From assembly GCA_963281255.1 (NCBI GenBank), contig OY725494.1, positions 2,307,934 to 2,371,933 on the forward strand: a stretch of 64,000 bases of DNA, in the 5' to 3' direction. The position numbers were made by a program, and so were the translations under genes. The notes beneath the pieces were generated by a model that searched no databases, was not told the origin of the DNA, and saw nothing but the letters and a program-made list of their open reading frames with translations. Position 1 is the stretch's first letter. Each line of letters starts with the position of its first letter. Shown here piece by piece: positions 31,501 to 46,500 of the stretch. Source of the stretch: Aphrocallistes beatrix (taxonomy: Eukaryota > Porifera > Hexactinellida > Sceptrulophora > Aphrocallistidae).

Positions 31501-34500
31501 ATCAGCCTACAAGTACAAGTAGGAGCTGGCATTAAATTATATCGGGCAATTGTGACTCATCAGACCTGATTGGAATGAGTTAAGTGTTCCGATTAATTAA
31601 CTTAAGTGACTGGATATACTCCTACACTCACGCATGCATGCATCTCCTCTCAGATTCGCTTACATTCATTTATTTAGTACACGTATTTCTAACTCAGAGT
31701 AGAACAGTTGAAACTACTACGTATATTCGTATGGAGCGAACAGCACATCTTATGTGCTGCTAATATTTCGAGTTCAAATTTTGATCAGAAATCACATACG
31801 ATAAGTCACCATTTTAACTGTGGTGCATTCGTATGTTAATTTAGCAGAATTTACGTTGTTTTGAGACTTCTCCATGATATGATTTACGTTCTCTAGCTTC
31901 CCATCCTTGGAGCAAGTGGCCCCATCACTCCACAGAGCACAGCCCACGTGCACCCACTCGCCCACGTTGGTGGCGACCAGTCTGCCCTGCTGCTTGCTGT
32001 CCCGGTCCCCCCGCTCTCCGCACAGGGCGCACGTCCGCTCGTCGTCCGGATCTGGCGGGGGCACGGACCGCGTGGAGAGCTGCTGCTGCTGGAGAAGAGA
32101 ATTCAATGACTGCAATTCTACCCTGAACTGAACTACCCTCACAGACTGACTAGTGCTCACCATCAGCTTGTGGCGTCTGCACTTCCTAGAAGCAGCACTC
32201 TTCAGGAAGGCCTTGTAGAAGTCGGGAGACCACACTGCCCATTTGGTGGCGCGTGTCTGCCTAGGTTTTTTCTAAAGGATACATACTTCACAATCCTACT
32301 CTACTCTACTCCAGTGTGCTAGTGTGCTATTAGTGTGATAGTGTGATAGTGTGCTAATGTGCTAATGTGCTAGTGTGTTAGTGTGCTAGTGCGCTAGTGT
32401 GTTAGTGTGCTAGTGTGCTAGTGTGTTAGTGTGCTAGTGTGCTAGTGTGTTAGTGTGCTAGCGTGTTAGTGTGCTAGTGTGCTAATGTGCTAATGTGCTA
32501 GCGTGTTAGTGTGCTAGTGTGCTAATGTGCTAATGTGCTAGCGTGTTAGTGTGCTAGTGTGCTAATGTGCTAGCGTGTTAGTGTGCTAGTGTGCTAATGT
32601 GTTAGTGTGCTAGCGTGTTAGTGTGCTAGTGTGCTAGTGTGTTAGTGTGCTAATGTGCTAGCGTGTTAGTGTGCTAGTGTGCTAATGTGTTAGTGTGCTA
32701 GCGTGTTAGTGTGCTAGTGTGCTAGTGTGTTAGTGTGCTAATGTGCTAGTGTGCTAGTGCGCTAGTGTGCTAATGTGCTAGCGTGTTAGTGTGCTAATGT
32801 GCTAGTGTGTTAGTGCGCTAGTGTGTTAGTGCGCTAGTGTGCTAGTGTGTACTAGTGTGCTAGTGTGTGCTAGTGTGCTAGTGTGAGAGAGGAGGAGGAG
32901 CGTACCTTGAAAAGGAGAGCAGTGTTCGGCTGCTCGGAGTTCTGCTTGTCGCTGTCTATCTCCTCCTTGATGGCCTGGTCCAGACTGAGGGGAATTTCGA
33001 TGCCACTCACGCTAGCCTTCTCCAGAGTGAAGTTGCTGTCATCGTAGAAGTCCTGCACCAGGCTCTGGAACTGGTCGGAGAACGAGGCGCTTCCGCTAAC
33101 CCCCACCGCCAGCTCCATCTCCTGCATGAGGGAGAGGGAGCTGCTGTGGTCGGAGGCGACGGGAGAAGACCGGGACTTCTTGCTGCATGCAGAGTCCGGA
33201 TTGCGGTGGGGATCCGGGGACAGGTGTCGCTTCCTGTCCAGGTCAGCAGGAGTATTGCTGGTAGATTCCGGGTCCGATTGAATGAAGGAGCAATCGGAGA
33301 GATTCAGGTCGCTGAGGGACGTCTCGTTCCTGAGGCCGGAGTCCGTAGGCAGGAGGGGGAGGGGGTCCTCCATGCTCCCTGAGCTGGTGGGGAGTGTGGG
33401 AAGATTGGAGCTGCTGCTGAGAGAGGCGTGGACGTTCAGAGGCGTGGAGGTAGCGTCCGGTCCGGGGGCAAGCTCCGATGACAGCTGATCCTCCACACTC
33501 CCCGACTTGTCCTCTATCACGGAGCTGAGCAGCTCCGAGAAGGTGTTGTCCCTCGAGGTGGCGGGGTCCGTGGTCTCGGGGGAGGAGGTAACTGCGGAGG
33601 GGACGGTGGGCGTGGCGGTGGAGGGGGGAGAGAAGGACGAGTAGGAAGAGTAGAAGTCGGGGACTGCTGAGGAGAGTTTGTCCGAACTACCCCAGAGGAA
33701 GTTGAGGGCAGGAATGAGGGTCTCCAGTGGCACCACGGGCTCCACCAGCACCTTGGTGAGGTACTGCTTCTTGAGGCGCACCTGCTTTCCGCTGTAGCGG
33801 CGGAGGATGGAAGAGCGGCGGACCTCTAGGATGGAGTTGAGCTCCTCGTACAGCGTGTACCGGGTCTTGGTGTCAGCGGAGAGAGTGTCTATCATGCGCG
33901 TGTGCGAGGCCGTCATGTTAGTCAGCTCCAGGCAGTCGAAGTAGGAGAGCTCCCGCTTGTTGCAGCTGTTCACGATCTTCTCCAGGTGCTGGATCAGCTG
34001 AGGGGACTCTCTGGTCTTGACGCAGTGAGCGGAGGTAGCGCGCTCGAGGGAGGGAGACGGGAGCACCACCGAGTTGAACTTCTGGCTGGCTTTCTGGGTC
34101 TGAAGCTGTGCTTTCGAGCTGATGGGGCTGGTGGAGAAGGGAGATGACTGGGTGGGCTGGGAAGGAGGGGGGAAGGGGAGGAGAGAGGGGGACGCGTGTC
34201 TGGGGGAGGAGTCTGAGAGGGCGCTTTGGGGGAGGGGAGTGGACACGAAGGAACTAGAAGTGAGGGCTTGGCGGGAAAACTGTGAGGACGTGGAATGTCC
34301 AGGAAAGGAAGGGGAGTATTCCGGTGGATTGGAGTATCTGCGATTAGATTTGAACTTGGAGCGGTTAGAAGGATCATGTGGGTATTGGTTCATCATCTGT
34401 ACGTTGAAAGGGGAGCCAGGAGGCGGCGGATAGGGAGAGTCTGGCGCGTGGAAATAAGGGGACTGGTAGCCGAGAGGCAGAGACTCCTGGGGAGCATAGG

Positions 34501-37500
34501 CACAGGGGTAGGCGGGGAATTCTGGAGGTAGGGCTGTGCTGCTCTTCTTCCTGCCCCCACTGGAGCGAATGGATGCCATCTCAGAGGGAGTCATAGGTTT
34601 CTTGAACTTGTCGCCAGCCGCCAAGCCATCTGGATAGGCCCCCCAGGGGGAGGGGTACTTGTGGGTGTGATAGGGAGACGGGAGGTCTGGCTTGTACTTA
34701 GACTGCAGAGGCGGAACCGGCGGCTTTCCCTGAGAGGCGTTTCGCTCCTTGGTGAGAGGGTTGGAGACAGAGAGGGGGGGAAGAGGCAGCACGTCTGCAT
34801 TGTCAGGACATTCTTGGCTCGCCTCGGGCAGCATAGGGGCGTGCAGGGTGCTGGACTCGGGCGGTTCTCCTCGCTCCTGAGACAGAGTCTCCTCGGAGGA
34901 GAAGCCGTTCGAGCAGGGCGTCTGCTCCCCGGCAGCTGCCGCGATGGGGGGAGCACTGGCAGGGAGGACAGAGGTCTCGTGGGAGTTCGGAGGGATCTGA
35001 GGAAATTCCAGACGCAGGTCCGACTTGTCGGGCATGGGCGTGTCTACGTGGACGGAGGACGCCGTTCTGGACGCGTGTGCAAGCTGCGGGGAGTGGGCCG
35101 GCTGCATGAAGGGCTTCTGCTCCGAGTAGGCGCGGTACTTGGGGTCCAGCTGGTTTTGGTGGTAGTAGTAGGGCACGTGCGACTGGTAGGGAGCACCGGG
35201 AGACATGTGCTGGTAGTTGTAGGCCTGGGGGTTGGGTGGGTAGCAGTGCATGCTGGAGTTGGCGGCGATTGGGAGGTTATTGAACGGGGACTGGGGGTAG
35301 CTCTGCACGGGGGCGGAGTGTGGGTAGGCACCAGACTTGTACCCTTGTTGTGGGGTGTACCCGGGGTGCAAAATGTGGCGGGAGGATACGTTTGAGGTTT
35401 GCGGATGCACCCCCGGAGAAGACTTGAATGGCTTTGTTTCAGGGCACTCGAGGGAGTTGGACGTCTGAGCTAGCTGAGGGAGCTCTAGGCTAGAAGGACG
35501 CGAGAGGTTGAAAGGCTCAGAAGAAGCGATGCACTTGGAAGAGACTAGTTGGTGCTCTTGAGATTTGGCGTTCGGAGAAGTGCTAGCGGGTCCGTAAGGG
35601 AGAGAGCCTGGCAAGGGGAGCTTGTTGAGAGAGGAGTCGGAGTGGGGGAGGGAGGAAGCGGAGAGTTGAGTGGGCTTGTGCTCCACAGAGCCCTTGGTGC
35701 CGTGCAGTAGCGGCTGGAACGGTTGGTGGGTGAACGGAAATTGGTCCTGGAGGGGAGACTTCTCGTCATCAGGACAGAACATGATATCGTGCGGCAGGTC
35801 TCCATGGAAAGAGAAGCTAGTGTGCGGTGTGTGCATCCCGCTCCTGCCCTTGCCGGAGAGAGACCCGCACCTCTTCCCGTTTATGATACGCCGCCCTTTC
35901 TTTTTCGGCTTCGTGTCTTCCAGTCCCAACTCCTTCTTCACCTTCTCCTCTTCCTCTCGAGCCTTCTGCAGCTCGGCCACTGTCCGTCTGGGCCTGCGAG
36001 TGGAAAAGTCCCGCTTCAGCCCCTGAGGCTGGTCCGTCATTTGGTTCAGCTTGAAAGCCTTCACGGCATACAGCTTGATGATGCGGGGAGGATTCCTCTT
36101 CTGGTACACCCCTTCACTCTCCTATTAAGACACGCATCAATCCGGTGCGAGGTAGCCTACATCAGCTGATTGTGAACTCACCAATTTCTCTCGGTTCAAT
36201 TTGGCTTTGTCCTATAAAAGAGTTCACACATGAGCATTGGAATCACAGAAATTGTATGGAAGTTGTCTTGAAGAATCCTTCAATGCAAAGAATTGCAGAG
36301 TAAATGCAATCGTATAGCAAGTAAACAAAAAATAACAACGCAAAATCCAATTTAGCTCAATTTTTAAGTTTAGTATTTTCATTAACATTAGTTTGTCAAA
36401 AAAAATAATTGCAGAGCTTAGATAAAAAAATAAAAACAAACTATTCAATGAGAACTCACAATATAATCCTGCCTTTCAGTCATTGGTAATTTCTTCCATA
36501 GATTATTCACAGCTCTCGCCCTGTCCATCCAACCTAGAGCCAGAGAAGAGCATAAACACTGCTAGGCTGAGCTCACCATACCGATATCTCGTACCGGGGT
36601 ATTTGTCCTTGAGGTCCGTGAAACTCATGTTAGCGTAGAGGACAGGCGCCTTGGTTGCCAGGGTGCCTCTCTCCTCATCCATCACCCACCGGAGACAAGC
36701 CTTCTGATAGCGAGTGAGATGCGGCAGAATGTTCTTGTCGAAACTGTCCAACTCTCTGTCATCCTCTTCTGTCATCGTATGCTTGGCTTTCAACCGACGC
36801 TCGTGCTTCTTCTGCTTACGACTCTCCTCTCGCATCGCTTTGAGGGACTTCTTCTTCGTGATGGGACCTACCAGCACCTTAGGTTTCCTGTCTCTGGGCG
36901 GCGTCATGGACTTCAGAATGCTAGAGAAGGGATAATTGAGGCATTTAACTTTATAATTTAATAATTCTAATATTTGCATACCCATTAAGTATCTACAGTG
37001 GAGTGTCCCAAAGTGGACACTCCCTCTACACTGGACAAACCTCGTGGAACGGAATGAATTAACTCTACGTATGTAATAGTTAAGCGCTCTCCGAGGACAT
37101 CTCTCTACAACGGACAAAAGCCATGTCCCCGATGTGTCCGTTATTCGGAGACTCAACTGTATGTACTAGATAATTGCACTTTGGAATTCTTAAATGTCCG
37201 AAAAAATGTCGGTTATTCAGAATTAGAAACAGAAATTTAAGAAGTCAAAGTGAAAGAAAACATACGGGGTGGATGGGAGTGTGGTTCCACATTCTTGGGT
37301 TGGTGACGCATATTTATGTTGCGTTACCAACCCAGGAATACACACTCCAATCCTGCCTGTAGAGTGCTTTTTTCGCCATTAGGTACCCTACCATTTTCAA
37401 TTTATGCTAAATCAGCATGATCATGCAGCATTTTGTGATTCCATTCTTTGCTTATAACTAGAAAGCTATTTAACAAACCAAGCTCATATTCATATGAAAG

Positions 37501-40500
37501 CTAGGTAGCGACCTCGTCCAAAACTTGTTCAGTCCCATTCACTGCGACTTTGACATACTTAGTTATTTGCGATCAAAATTTGAACGCGTTATCACCACAA
37601 ATATTAATCTCATGAATAAGAAGAGTTGAATAAAACTTATGATTGAAAGAATGTTCAGTATGGATGCCTCTACGATATTAAGCCAGCATTAGCATGAGTG
37701 TGTGATAAGGTGGGAACTAACTTCCTGGGGTGTTGTATGATGGTAGCCGTTGGGTTGTGCTCCAATGTTAATCCAGACTTATACTACATAGAGTGGACAG
37801 AGATTAGACACAGCAATGCCGAGCCAGTAAACACACCGACTCACCCTCCGGTTCATGCTAGACAGAAGCATGTCTTCTATCACATTCTGATCGAGGCTGG
37901 AAGATAGATCAGCGGGACCTGTGTCGATAAAGCTGCTGGTTTGAGAGGAAGGGTTTGTGTCGAGGAGGAACTCCCCTCGCTTTACTTTCTTGAAACGCTT
38001 GAACGGACTGACCTCCTTCTTGTGGCCGAGGAGCTGCTTGTATGGCAGCAGGTTCTTCAGCCCTTTCTCCCTGATAAGAGGCCGGCATAGGGAGCAGTAG
38101 TACTTCTTCTGCACCATCTTCTGGATGTCAGACTTGCTGTTGAAGCCATCGCAAGACCCGTGATTCCATCTATACAAAATCGTGTTTGGAAAGTATTCGC
38201 CATTCACATATGCCCGGATATCTGTTTAACAATCTGTATGTTCGAAACTTTCCCAATTTGTTATTAACCCAATTATGCATGTACTAACTAGTATACTATA
38301 GATTCTTATTACTAGTATATATCCCTACACTTAGTAGGCTTCCACATCTACATCCTAACCCGTTAAACAATTAGATGCATCTGCTATGGCTATAGGCTGC
38401 AGGGACACTCACCGTTTACAAAGAGAGCACTTCATGATGAGATCTCCATCCTGGTAATTGACAGAACAAATGTGGCAGGTTGAGCGGCTACCACAAGGAG
38501 CGCAGAGTGTGAAGTCTTTCTGCCAACTCCCGTTAATCCCCGGAGAATCAGATGCGCATTGCGTACATTTCACACACCTGAGAGTTGGTAAATTCATATA
38601 AATAGATTGAGAATGTTAAAATATAGTACATTGTTCCATATGTTAACGGAAGTGTAACCCAACATGTCCAACAGATAACAATCCATTAATGACTCATTAG
38701 TGCTCACCAGCTGCACTTCCAGGATCCTTTGGGTACAGATCTGAGAGGGGGCTTGAGACAGTAGGTGTGATACAGTATGTCGCACTGGTCACACATGAGA
38801 AGACAGGCCTCGTCCGTGGCAAGACCACAAGCTTCACAAGAAGCACACTTGGGACATCTCCACCCGTGTCTGAGTCTGGAGGAGGGGACTTTCGTTTTGA
38901 GGCAATAGTCGTGATAGCAATTAGCACATTGAGCACAGATCAACAGACTCCCGTCCTTGCCCTGACCAGCTGCACCACAGCAAGCACACAGCTCCTAAAC
39001 GAGCAGAGCAGCTGTGAATAAGGATCTAAAGTTTCAAACTGATGATGGTTAGCAGAATTCTCAATTCCTCCTAAGTTCAGTATAAAATGCAATTAAGCAA
39101 GTGTTCATTTTTGATGCTTAATGATGACGTCATAACAGAGTGATGAGTTATCATTCTTTGATGAGAGTTGTATCATATGTGAGATATTAATATACACACA
39201 CAATCTCAAGAATGATAAAACTTGCATCAAAAAATGATGACTCATTCATGACGTCATCATTACACATCAAAAGTTTAAAAACTGACAAATGATTTTTCGA
39301 GTGATATTGATTATAACAGTAATACATACATAATTAGAGATGTTATCTCCCTTATTAGTACTCATTGTGAGCCCAGGCACCTAATAGTAAAACTATTTAG
39401 AAATTGGGCTCTCAGTATAGTTTTGTTAATACTCCGCTTAATAGAGCCACCTGTTAATCGTTAATAGGGTGGTATTATAAATCGAAACGATCAAGAACTG
39501 AATCGCGATTTTCTTCTCCATCGAATAATGCCCTGAAATATCATATGCGAGATAATAAATAAATGTGACATGGAACTCACCTTCTGATAGAGCAGGAACC
39601 TGCTCACGTAGGGGAATATCAGGGGAAGAAATGGAGGAATGTGATCGATGTCGATACCGCTTTTTCCATTCAATTCCTAAAAGAAATGGTATATTATATT
39701 CTTGAACCAACAGGACGTGATTGAAAATTGTACGTAAGTAAGAGCATACCTTGTCTCGGTAGTACTTCCTCCGGCCCTCCTTGAAATGGTTCCTGAACCG
39801 ATTGTTCAACACACCCTTAGGCAGCCCCAGCTGGCTGGTGAGCAGGTTCCTCAGTCTGTTCTTCTTCTTCTTATTCTTCATAGTGATGCGTCTGAGGTTG
39901 AGTCCTGAAGAGCTGAGTGGCCGCTTCTCTTTGCTGATGCTAACTCCGGGAGTATACGACTCTAGGATCTCTCTTTTCTAATCAAGAATCGCGGTAATAA
40001 TTCAGTCGGTGTGAGCATACACACATACTACATTATTAGATCAACAGGACTATTCACATTTGCATCTTGTACATATTACGTATTATGTACTAAACTACAA
40101 AATTGAATGCAGCATGTTATGAGTAAATCGAAAAGCACCTTAAGTCTCTTGCTAGCAGAGTCTTTGCTAAAGAGAGAAATCTCTCCATGGAGATTCATCT
40201 CCGCTTCATAATCCTCCTGTGTTTGCAGATCTATGCTCTTGTCCAGCTTGTCAAGGTTATTCTCGTCCACCTCATCCATATACACATTCTGCTCAGAGCC
40301 GACGTCTAAAAGACTCTCGACCACTCCGTCCCCTGCAATCTCGGCCACCAGCTCCGTCCCACCTCCCAGCATCAAGCTAGGATCAGGGACGACTAAGATC
40401 TCATCCAGTTCAGTCTTTCCCTCGGTCAGGTCGTCATCCAGCACGATGCTAGTGGTGGGGGCGAGGTGTTCAAGAGGGATGGTGATGCTGCTTTGTTTCT

Positions 40501-43500
40501 CTTCCTCAGGCGCGAGAAAAATGTTCACACCCTAATATCACAAGTAGCATGTATATCGCTGCTGTTATTCAATGATAAATACACACACAAGTTACCTTGG
40601 TATCTCTACACTCGGGACAGAAATATCTACTCTTCGGTCTCCCCAGCATGTCGTAAGTTTGCCTGTTTATCTTGTCGCATTTGGCGTGGATCCACCTGAT
40701 AATGATAATAATCCCAATTTATAATAGTTCAATTAAGAGAGTTGGAGCAATATTTTCACAAGACTGGTTGCATCAATTTACCAGGCTAGTCCCATAGCAC
40801 ACACACACACACACACACACACAGATTGAACAGACGTGGTGTAAGATCGCTTACTTCTGGCAGTAGTCACACTGTATCATGGGGATATCTGTGACTTGCT
40901 TGTAGGCTCCTTGACAGATGAAACAGAATGAGCCCTTACATCTCAATTGGTTACACCTGCTGCAGACGGTGTATCCGCCATGCCAGCGGCAGGAGGGACC
41001 ATTCCCAGCCGAATTGGAGCCGCAATCAACACAACTTCGACAGTCCTGTAAAATATAGTCAGTAGGATAATTATAATATTGAATATAATTGTTTTGGGAC
41101 ACTGAATAGATCGAATGTCTACTTCCTCGGCTCCCTAGCATGAGCTCACCTCACATCGCCACTCAGTGCTGGGCATAGCCACCAACCCCGCGCAGCCCAG
41201 ATGGATAGCTCTGTCACAAGAAGAGCAGATCAGCAGCTGTGAAATGTCCTCTCTGTCACTAGAAGAGTTCAGTCAAGAATAGTCCAACGCTTCTCTACTA
41301 CAGTCATGCATCGCATTACTTACTCGCACTTCTGACACACTTTACAAGCCTCGCAGGTCCATCCAGCTCTGAGGTAAGTTGTGTCATTAATGGAAATGCA
41401 TTTCGGATGCCAGGAACGGCCGCACTTACAGCAAAAGATTAACGATGAATCTGCACATCCTTTCTCTTTACATTGCAAACAGTAAGCTATAGGGACAATA
41501 CAAATAAAACATTCAGATAAAAAATATTATTCTTTACGAATGTAGTTTCTGCTATAGTTTGAATCAATTTCGTACAAATAGAGTATATTGAAGTGAATTC
41601 ATCGTAAAGATAAGAAATCTGAATTGTACGTTAGCAGAATAGCCAATTCTCTAAATAAACTAGGCTTGAATCACTAAGAATTCTTTTTACTGAAGAACTA
41701 AACGGAGTTTATAAAGAAATTAAATACGATACCGTAAACTGGGGCGACTTTGGCCCTAAGAGGTGACTTTGTCCCACAATAGCAATTTTATTAAAATATA
41801 CTCAAACCTATGAATCAATGTAATCACATTGATAATATGTTGAATGTAACTCTCAATATATCCAAAGGCATTTAAAACGCAATATTTCTAAGTTTGAGTA
41901 TATTTTATAAAAATTGCTATTGTGGGACAAAGTCACCTCTTAGGGCCAAAGTCGCCCCAGTTTACGGTAGTACATTTGTACCATAAAGGAATCCTACATA
42001 ACAAATTTAGTAGGAATCCGTTTCAGCAGAATAGGCAGTACACTAGCCAAGGTGGTTTGTGCGCCATCTGTAAAATAAGTCCGTTTTTGTATTGCGATAT
42101 CAGTGGTCTATGACCTGAAACAAATACTAACTACGCCCCGGGCCCCGAGTTAAAATGACCTATAATGCATCTGCCTATAGGACCAGCCCTCCTTCATATT
42201 AACTAAAAGAACTAACCTTTAGATAAATTAGAATGCTTTGGACAGAAAAGTTGAAAATTTTTGAAATCCTAGAAAGATATAAACAATAAATGTTAGTAAA
42301 TCAGAATTTCAGTATTTGAAATTCAACTACGTCTTTTCATCCTATCGATTGATTGTAATATGCACTTAGGGTTAAACCTCAGTGTGGACGTCAAAATTGC
42401 AAAATTGCAAAAAAAAAAACAGGAATAAATGGTGGTGTTGGAATAAACGGGGGGAAATTACGGGCAGATTGGATAATTATATATAACAAGAATAAAAGAT
42501 TCCATAGAATTGAGATGGAAACTTAAAATGACCTACATATAACATCTAACCAGAAACTGTAGTTAGGAATTTTTAAAAAATTAATTTACAAAATTGAATA
42601 AGTTAGGGCATTTATTCGGTCAGCCTGAGTATCAAACAACCTGGATGTTAAGCCTATTATTAAGGACTTTCTCCATATTTCTTCTCCCAAATACTCTGCC
42701 TTAGAGAATCTTGTCAGGGATAAGACAACGACCCACTACGTAGAATGGCCCAGCAGAACAGATATTTTTTTGCCATGCATTCCCGGCGAAGGCAGCTTTT
42801 AACTCTTATGTATAATTCGATGTTAATTCGACTCAAATATACTTGGGTTTTGCATGTACTTTTGTTATTTTATAAGTCACATCAATTTATTTGGCCTGAA
42901 AACGATATGCTATGAATATCAGTCCCACGAGGACCAGTATTCCAGGAAATGTTTTGGCTCTCGGAGACATTTCTATATTGCCTGGTAGGGATCCATTTTC
43001 AATGACTACATCTAACCTCTTTCGATGAGTTCATGTATACCGATGACCAATTGACTGAATTTGCCATTGGTTATTGACCTATTCGCAGCTTTGTAATGAA
43101 ACACAGTCCTAGATTCCTTTCTGTCAAAGTCCATTCAACATTATGTACAATACTTGCTCTCAAAACCATCATTTAATAAATGTTAACTGAGCAAATAGAC
43201 CGGAGTTATTTTAAAATAATGACTATCTACCCTCGCTCAATTAAGTTACAGTATCGCAATGGAATATTGTGCATATTAGATATCGTGCTAGATTATGTTG
43301 TACATACTTTGAAGATATAAGAACCCGTCCAATAGTCTTAGAAGTTCTTCTGCGCTAAGATTATTTACTCTATCGTGTAGGGTTAAAATATGTAGGCCTA
43401 CTGCTGTCCAGGGAATATCAAACTTTTCGGATGTCTCACGTAACTAAAGAGCTTAGGGATAGGGTATTGAATAATATAGTGCCCGATTAGGCATATATTT

Positions 43501-46500
43501 CTTATGATATAGCGTTGAGCATAAAGGCTGTGTTTAGATGTGCTCAGTATATTTTTTGTACAAGTATTATCTCTCATTTTCCCAATAGATCCTATTTGAT
43601 AATTCTTACACAATAAGGATTCGAGTTCAGGTGAGGTTATGGAAGAATTCGGGATAATTTATATAAATGTTCATTATTTAATACATTTTGAATTTATAAT
43701 ATATCAGAGTATAAATAGTTGCATATTGTACAAGACGATGTGAGTAAGAGAGTAGAGGAATACTATCTATGATCCTATGGTTGAAGCAGCACAATAAATG
43801 AATACAAATGATTGAAAGAACAATGCTAGGTTCAATTACATACATAAATACGTAATCCCAATATTATTTAGACCACAAGCTCAGGTTTCTTCGCGTGCGA
43901 CGAGCGCCATGGCAAGTGATTGATGAACTGTAAGGGTAAATCAATATAACCCTTAATCCTCTAACCTAAGTTTGGGTGCTCCAAAAAATTCTAAAGTTAG
44001 AATCTTTAGATGCACACTCTTCAAATAGTTTACCTTGATCACCAAATATTCACCATCAAAATTTCAAGCAATTTGGATTGGAGTTGACCATTAATAATAT
44101 CAAGTATGAAGACTGGTCCCAACTGTTTTCATCAAAATCTCCGAACCGGTAAATTTTGGGTCATTAAAATGTATTGTTGGCTGATATAAAACCACCCCCA
44201 AATATCTCAAAAATAAAAAAGTCTCTAGTTTATTTGAACATCAGAAATGCGCCTTTTGCAACTTCAAGCCCCAAAGCAGACATTTATCCCATTATAAATC
44301 TGTACGAGGAGGGGAGCCTACCTTACGCGACCACTAAATCAACTCGCGAAAGTATTCGTCGACCCCAATATTCTCCATTCAAATAGTTATACGTAATATG
44401 GTGCCAATAACTTACTTACGCAGTACTCGTAGCAGATACACTAAATTGGGCTTCAAATGCATTCACTCAAATGCTTTTAACTTAATTAATTGTTCTCCCA
44501 CAAGGTTAAATATTCCAACATTACCCTGTGCTATCGGTCACGAGTCGTCAACATTATATATGATAGCGTTAGTGGCCCAAGGTGGCACCGTTTGAGAATA
44601 TTTAAACTTGAAAGAAAGTAATCGAGTTGAAAAATTATAAAAATTATAATTCGATTGTGGAGAAGACGAATTTGTATGTATTACAGGTAAAATGCTTTGG
44701 GCTCAATAAATAGATTAGTATAATAGCTATTCGTGTACGAAAAATTGGGGTACGGATATTTTAGTAAGGGAGTATACGTATATATAAATTTTCCATTTTA
44801 CCGAATGTTAGCCTTGTGCTTTTATTTGATTTCGAATGATTGATTGGTAATGTGGAATATTTTATGCATGTTGTGATTCAAATATAAACCTTTAAACAAA
44901 GGCTTCATAATTCGGTGATAAATTGATATTTTGTCTGAAATTTGAAATTGTCAAGCCAGTCACAAAATATTCCCGCATGCCAAAAATATATATATACACT
45001 ATACCCGGACAAAAGTATTCCACCACCCCGAAAACCTCCATACAAATAGTATTAAAGTGGATCTATTCATAAAGGAATATATACTCAAATAGCAAGAAAT
45101 ATTCTATTTTTATTTCTGATTCATAAACTACATATCCGAATTACTAACTTTTAAACTTTCAACACAAATACTTATTAGAAAATTATCAACCTCTGCCAAT
45201 TTGTATCACTAATCGCCATCATTAATAATGGCCGAGACTCGGGACAAGTAGCATCAAGTATCAAAGGTAGAGATTAATAATTTTGGGAGTGAGTTATTGA
45301 GTTGAGGATCTCAATTAATAGTAATTAGAATGTGTAGAATTTGAAAAAAAAAGGAGTATTTCTTCCTGTTTGAGTACATATTCCATTATGAATAGATCCA
45401 CTTTAATACTATTTGTATGGAGGTTTCTGTGGTGGTCGAATACTTTTGTCCGGGTATCTATATACACGTATATACACCGGCGTATATCCTTGTTCAAGAA
45501 GGATATACGCCGGTGTATATATAGTACTGTATATATATTTTTAGTAGCTAGGGATATTATTAATTTTTAGTCCATTTACCACCTGATGAAAAATTGATAT
45601 AAAGGAAATTTAAATAGAGATAACCACATGAATGATTTGATAAATGGTAGGAGGGGATACTTTAGTTTCAAAATGCATTCGAAGGGGAGCAAAAACATTT
45701 AGCACCTCTTTGGGCGGGCTAATATTCCGGGGTGGCGATTGTCCGGGTGGACGGGTACTATTCGAGTATACGGTATACGTATGTAAATATTGGCAGTGGC
45801 TAGAGTTCTGGCAACGACCTCTTGTTTTAAATCTTAAAAGTTTTATGGGAAAAGCTTAGGGTCTATTTTCAAAAATTATGAAAAAACCATATAGTCAACA
45901 AGAACAGTCTCAAAATAGTTAGTAAATGCCAAAAACGCCAAAGAGGCCTCTGGTGAGGATTTTGAGCAAAAATATGTAATTGTTATAATAAGTTTAAAAC
46001 TTTCCATTTCAAATCCTTTAAACGAGTGAACTGAACCCAAAAACTGTTGAGAATTGAGCAGCCTTACTGAGTGAGGCCTGTAACCTGTTTTGCAAGCTCT
46101 TTAATCCTATTGAGTCAGAATCATACTAAAATGTAGCATTCGGGAGTTAAGGTGTTTTGAAGGCAAAAGTCTCTACAACTTCTGGTCTTTTTTACCTTTA
46201 AAACATAAATACCAAATGCAACCTTTTTAAAATAGTCTAACCAATTGCATTTTTCGCCTTTTTGGGATTCCAGACATTTAACATTCTATGTATAGTTTGT
46301 ACCTGTATACCCCGAATTTGTATGGCTTCCCCGCCCAAAATGACTTAACCGGAAATGAGGTAGTAACGCTCCTGGTCCAAATAGGGTTTAACAACAAATT
46401 TTGAAACAGTTTTTGTTAACAAGTGATTTTTTCACAATTTTTAAAAATAGGCCCTTTTCCAATAATACAAAGTTAAAGTTAGTCCTTTGACGGCACCGTA

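Noticed and set aside
33146-36169. Long plus-strand ORFs (e.g. 34661-35395, 244 codons) opposite the KMT2C/D giant exon
   Set aside because: They are low-complexity Gly/Arg/Val-rich mirrors of a Pro/Ser-rich coding exon, with no domain; not supported as genes.
36911-36923. Acceptor TAG at 36921-36923 for KMT2 exon 15
   Set aside because: It adds 10 nt and breaks the phase with exon 14; the AAG acceptor just below it fits. Still possible if an unseen small exon lies between.
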